Part shown: piece after piece, positions 60,131-64,000 of the stretch
Numbering within the stretch: the stretch's first letter is position 1
How the letters are laid out: every line of letters starts with the position of its first letter
NCBI GenBank assembly: GCA_026018925.1
Contig: JAKSZU010000009.1
Location: 76,914,041 to 76,978,040, forward strand
DNA length: 64,000 nt
Source: Tupaia tana
Lineage: Eukaryota; Chordata; Mammalia; Scandentia; Tupaiidae
Direction of reading: 5' to 3'
The notes under the pieces: model-generated
The model's database searches: none
Seen by the model: the letters and a program-made list of their open reading frames with translations, nothing else
What the model was told of the DNA's origin: nothing
Made by a program: the position numbers and the translations under genes

Positions 60131-61255
60131 TTAATCTATATTTTGTTGTGGTCCGATCTTCCCTATGAAATTCTGGGATATAATATTCGACTCCAGACAT
60201 ATCCCTATGATTAAGTTGGCCATTTTCTTAGTTTTTGAACTCTTATTTCCATGTGTCTGTTTTTCCTGGTATAGCACTTCCTGCAGAACTTCTTGGAGAT
60301 TTGGTCTGGTGTTGGTAAATTCTTCCAGATTTTGTTTATCTGAGAATGTTCTTGTCTTTTCTTCCCATATGAAGGATAACCTTGCTGGGTACAGTATTCT
60401 TGGTTGAAATTGCTTTTCCCTTAATCCTTTGAATATATTTTCCCATTCTTTCCTTTCTTGCGTTGTTTTTGATGAGAGGTCTCCTCTTAGCCTGATGGGT
60501 TATCCTTTGTAGGTAAGTTGACATTTCTCTCTTGCCAGTCTTAATATCTTGTCTTTGTCTTTGGTTTTGGTCAATCTGGCTATAATGTATCTTGGAGAAG
60601 ATCTTCTTGGGTTGATTCTATTTGGGGTCCTTTGTATTTCTTGGGATTGGATCTTTGAATGCCTCTATAGATTTGGAAAACTTCCTTCTAGGATTTCATG
60701 GAATAGATTATCAATGCCCTTATGAGCCTCTTCAGCTTCTGGGATACAAATTATTCAGATGTTTGGACATCTGATGGTATCCAGCATTTTTCATATATAA
60801 TTCTCATTTTTGGGGGCAATTTTCTCAGTCTTTGTGGTGGGTTTTTCTAGACCAGCGAGTCAATCTTCTACATCTTACACTTAATTTTTTGTAGGATGTA
60901 ATCTACTTTTAAAACTTCCAACAGAGATTTTGACTTTCTGTATTATAGCTTTCTTTTCTAACATGTCCATTTGTTTTTTTTTTTGTAGTGTGTATTTCCT
61001 CTTTTAGATCTTGCAAGAATTTTCTCTCATCCTGGAACTCACCAGCTCCTTTTTCCTGCCTCTTCTGCAGTTCATTGGCTCTCTTCACTTCCATCTCTGT
61101 TAGCTTCGTCCTATGAATATTCTATATTCTTTATTTGACATTTACATGAGTTTCATTGTACTGTCTGAAGATAAAGAGGAATTTTTTTCCCTTGAAGGAG
61201 AGGTATTTTCTTATTTTTCCATATTTCTTGTGACCCTGTGGTGATTTCTCCTCAT
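60131..61255 (-). pseudogene. L1-type ORF1 relic of element 2
   Basis: Start codon at 61253-61255 ('MRRNHHRVTRNMEK', then a stop). The middle part is broken by several stops, with recognisable fragments 'EVKRANELQKRQEKGAGEFQ' and 'KDKILRLARE'-type text. The C-terminal frame runs through 'TRPNLQEVLQEVLYQEKQTH' to TAA at 60131-60133, about 40 residues past the equivalent TGA of element 1. This suggests that the ancestral ORF1 had the longer C-terminus. More decayed than element 1. Confidence 0.85.
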
Positions 61256-61615
61256 CTAATGGATGGTTTGTTTTTATCTAATTCTTGAAATTCAATCTGA
61301 GCATTCAGAAGCATGAAAGAGGAGGTGATCTGAAATCTCTCTTCTGTTCCATTTTCCGCTCTTTGTGCAACAGATTCAGTGGGAATTGAGAAACATTTTG
61401 AACCTACTTGTATTTAGATGTTTGGATCCTGTTCACTTGGATATGTCTTGACACTTAGTGTGTAGAGACTGAGCAACCAAGGGATAAAAGAAAAGAGGAA
61501 AGGAAAAAAAAAATTAGACAAGAGGAAAGAAGAACAAAAACTAAAAGTAAAAAGAAGAAACACAAAAACAATTTTAAAAAAAAACTTTAGATTTTATATT
61601 TAAAAAGCATGCATG
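61256..61615 (-). other. Element 2 5' UTR linker
   Basis: Non-repeated A-rich sequence between the ORF1 start and the first monomer. It lacks the CpG cluster found in the element 1 linker. Confidence 0.55.
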
Positions 61616-63193
61616 TCACATGAAAGCAATATTTCATAGCTCAAGTTTAGTAGTCATTTGAGGATGAGACTGGGTTTATGCTTTCACAAAAAGTTTTGGG
61701 GAAAAGCACACGTTAGCACAATAAAGGAGGGGCTTGAGAGCCCAGAGAACACTTTACCTTAAAAAAGAAAAAATAAATAAAATATAAAAACTATTAAAAG
61801 ACACAGAGAGACACAGAGAAACAGAGAGAGATGAAGAGAAGGAGACAGAGGCAGCCCTACCCACTAGAAATGAATGGAAGGAGAAGTCTCAGCAGAAAAT
61901 ATTTATTTTTAGTCAGTGAAGGGAATAGTTCACAGCTCAAATTCAGTAGCCATCTTTGGATGTGCCTGGGTTTGTGGTTTTTCTAAATGGGATAGGGCAA
62001 GGCACAAATTAGCATAATTAAGGAGGGACTTGAGAGCCCAGGGAATACTTTACATTAAAAGGAAAATAAATTAAAAATAAAATAATTAAAAGAAACAGGG
62101 AGACATGGAGAGACAGAGAGAGACAGAGAGATGGAGAGAAGGAGGCAGAGGTAGCCCTACCCACAAGAAAATAATCTGGAGGGAGAAGGGAGAAGTCTCA
62201 ATAGAAAATTTTTATTTTTAGCCAATAAAAGCCATATTTTGTAACCCACGTTCAGTAGCCATCTCAGAATGGGCTTGGGTTTGTGTTGTTCCAAAATAGG
62301 ATGTAGAAACACACAAATTAGCACAATAAAGGAAACAAGAGAATACTTTACCTTTAAAAAGAAAAAAAAAAGACAAAGGGAGATACACAGAGACAGAGAG
62401 ACAGAGGTAGTCTTATCTATTAGAAAAGAATTCAAAAGGAGAAGTCTCAGCATAAAATCTTCATTTTTAATCAATGAAAGCAATATTTTTCAGCTCAAGT
62501 TTGGTAGTCATCTCAGAATGGGTCTGGGTTTGTGCTTTTCCTAACAGATGGGAAAAGGCACAGATTAGCACAACAAAAAAGGGGCTTGAGAGCCCAGAAA
62601 ACACTTTCTCTTAAAAAATTAAAGTATAAAAAAATTAAAATACACAAGAATATGCAGAGAGACAGAGAGATAGAGAGAGACAGAGAGAAGGAGACAGAAT
62701 TAGCCCTACCTTCTAGAAAAAAATCTGGAGGGAGAAGTCTCAGAAGAAAATCTTAATTTTTAGTAAATGAAAGCAATATTTCACAGCTTAAGTTCTGTAG
62801 CCATCTCAGAATGGGCCTGAGTTTGTACTTTTCCTAAATAGGATGTGGAAAGAAACAAATTAGCACAATAAAGACGCGACTTCAGAGCCCAGAGAATGCT
62901 TTACCTTAAAAAATGGTAAAAAAAAAAAAAAAAAAAGACACAGGGAGAAACAGAGAGACAGAGACAGTGAGACAAAGAGAAGGAGACAGACTTGGCCCTA
63001 CCCACTAGAAATAAATCTGGAGGGAGAAGTCTCAGCAGAAAATATTCATTTTTAGTCAATGAAAGCAATATTTCATAGCTCAAGTTCAGTAGCCACCTCA
63101 GGATGGGCCTGGGTTTGTACTTGTCCTATATAAGATGTGGAAAGACACAAATTAGCATGATAAAGAAGGGGCTTCAGAGCCCAGAGATTCTTT

Positions 63194-63460
63194 TTTTTTT
63201 TTTTGGAGAGGTTTTTCACTATAAGGCGTGTGCGCTCGCCAGACAGACAGAGAGAGACATAGAGATAGAAAGCGAGAAATCACCCCCCCAGGGGGGATGG
63301 TCACGCTGCAATCCCTTCTCCTCCGTTCTCCTCTCGGGATCTTGGGCATGCACGCACACGCGCCTGGCGTGAGTTTTAAGCCACCGGGTCCGGGACGCAA
63401 ACCGTGGTCGACTACGTGGGAGTCCAGCGACATAGCCATTACGCTAACTGCTGGTTCCCT
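63194..63460 (-). repeat. tRNA-derived SINE in monomer array 2, perfect duplication
   Basis: Near-consensus GGAACC-subfamily copy. AGCCCAGAGATTCTTT flanks it at 63178-63193 and 63461-63476, a perfect 16-base duplication in a monomer. Confidence 0.96.
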
Positions 63461-63817
63461 AGCCCAGAGATTCTTTATCTTAAAAAAGATTAAAAAAAGG
63501 TAAAAAAATAATTAAAAGACACAGGGAGATAGACAGAGAGAGACAGAGAGATGAAGACAAGAGGACAGAGGTGGCTCTACCCACTAGAAATAAATCTGGA
63601 GGGAGAAATCTCAACAGAAAATGTTCATGTTTAGTCAATGAAAGCAATATTTCACAGCTCAAGTTCAATAGCCATCTCAGGGTGGGCCTGGGTTTGTGCT
63701 TTTTGTAAATGGAATGGGGAAAGGCACACATTTTCACAATGAAAGTGGGGCTTGAGATCCCAGAGACTACCTAAAAAAAGAAGAAAAAATTAAAATATTC
63801 AAAAAAAAAATAAAAAG

Positions 63818-64000
63818 GAGACCAGCACTTGGTGTAATGGCTATGTCACTGGACTCCCATGTAGTCAACCACAGCTCAAGTCCCAGACTTGGTGATGTAA
63901 AGTCACACCAGGCATGTATGCATGCATGCCCAAGATCCTGAGAGGAGAATGGAGGAGAAGGGATTATGGCATGGCCATCCCCCCAGGGAGGTGATTTCTC
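63818..64000 (+). repeat. tRNA-derived SINE, cut by the window end
   Basis: Forward copy starting 'gagaccagcacttggtgtaa', reaching the CCCCCC block at the window edge. Moderately diverged. Confidence 0.92.

Larger units (their letters stand above)
58986..64000 (-). mobile_element. HAL1-like ORF1-only element 2 (cut by window end)
   Basis: Same plan as element 1 in the same orientation: a tail from about 58986, the shared post-ORF1 block (about 59670-60130, with 'caggttaagattctgttc'), ORF1 (60131-61255), a linker (about 61256-61615), and then tandem monomers to the window end. No ORF2. It carries several SINEs. Its monomers differ from those of element 1. The tail abuts the L1 at 57585-58985, either by insertion into it or by simple adjacency. 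Confidence 0.82.
61615..64000 (-). repeat. Tandem array of about 7 monomers of about 290 bp (second monomer type)
   Basis: The block 'tcacagctcaagttcagtag' recurs near 61640, 61930, 62236, 62490, 62783, 63073 and 63653 (the last interval includes a SINE). Each unit also has 'gggcctgggtttgtgctttt', 'agcacaataaaggaggggc', 'ctttaccttaaaaa', a GA tract, 'agccctacccactagaaat' and 'gaagtctcagcagaaaat'. The order of an AATAAAGG block, CCTTAAAAA, a GA tract and ACAGAGGTAG parallels the element 1 monomer, suggesting distant common origin. The array continues past the window. Confidence 0.9.

Noticed and set aside
1-64000. Assigning the species (for example colugo, bat or an insectivore) from the SINE
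   Set aside because: I do not recall an exact match between this SINE and a named family, so a species call would be a guess.

Overview
This is nuclear DNA of a placental mammal. It is AT-rich and dominated by retrotransposons. It carries mammalian L1 LINEs of several ages, an ancient MIR SINE, two solo retroviral LTRs with intact target-site duplications, and one exon with correct splice sites that encodes a KRAB-B box. The commonest repeat is a tRNA-derived SINE of about 265 bp, present in more than 20 copies on both strands. I cannot match it with confidence to a named family, so I do not name the species. I see no complete host protein-coding gene and no bacterial-style gene. The many short open frames are shadows inside repeats.

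Layout. 1-3.8 kb: AT-rich sequence with five SINEs and an old L1 3' end. 3.8-9.9 kb: a decayed but near full-length L1 on the plus strand, carrying two SINEs. 10-20 kb: fragments of L1, HAL1 and SINEs. 20.1-20.6 kb: solo LTR. 21.6-22.3 kb: repeat-free sequence with homeodomain-type and TCF-type motifs. 24.1-25.6 kb: a composite with a CpG-rich head, a 19-bp VNTR, a unique segment and an L1-like tail, resembling SVA in layout. 26.7-27.4 kb: MIR relics. 31.9-35.6 kb: a 5'-truncated L1 split by a second solo LTR with a perfect 6-bp duplication. 36.0 kb: KRAB-B exon. 36.9-55.6 kb: one very large minus-strand L1-derived element. 55.7-59 kb: L1 fragments. 59-64 kb: a second element of the same design, cut by the window end.

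Main result. The two minus-strand elements have the same architecture: a 5' region made of many tandem monomers, a non-monomeric linker, an L1 ORF1 (coiled coil, RRM and C-terminal domain), and then directly an L1-like 3' tail, with no ORF2. They are ORF1-only, HAL1-like elements with monomeric promoters, analogous in layout to the tandem-monomer 5' UTRs of mouse L1. Element 1 has about 48 monomers of about 326 bp, roughly 16 kb of repeated 5' UTR. Element 2 has a different monomer of about 290 bp, related only in layout. Within the large array, a block of six to seven monomers is itself duplicated, which points to satellite-like unequal exchange.

How the parts fit. The HAL1-like elements, the SINEs and the composite lack reverse transcriptase. 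Autonomous L1 copies here share 3'-end sequence with the HAL1-like elements and the composite, which suggests mobilisation by the L1 machinery. The KRAB-B exon may belong to a KRAB zinc-finger gene, or be an orphan, with retroelements filling the flanking introns. No zinc-finger exon is visible.
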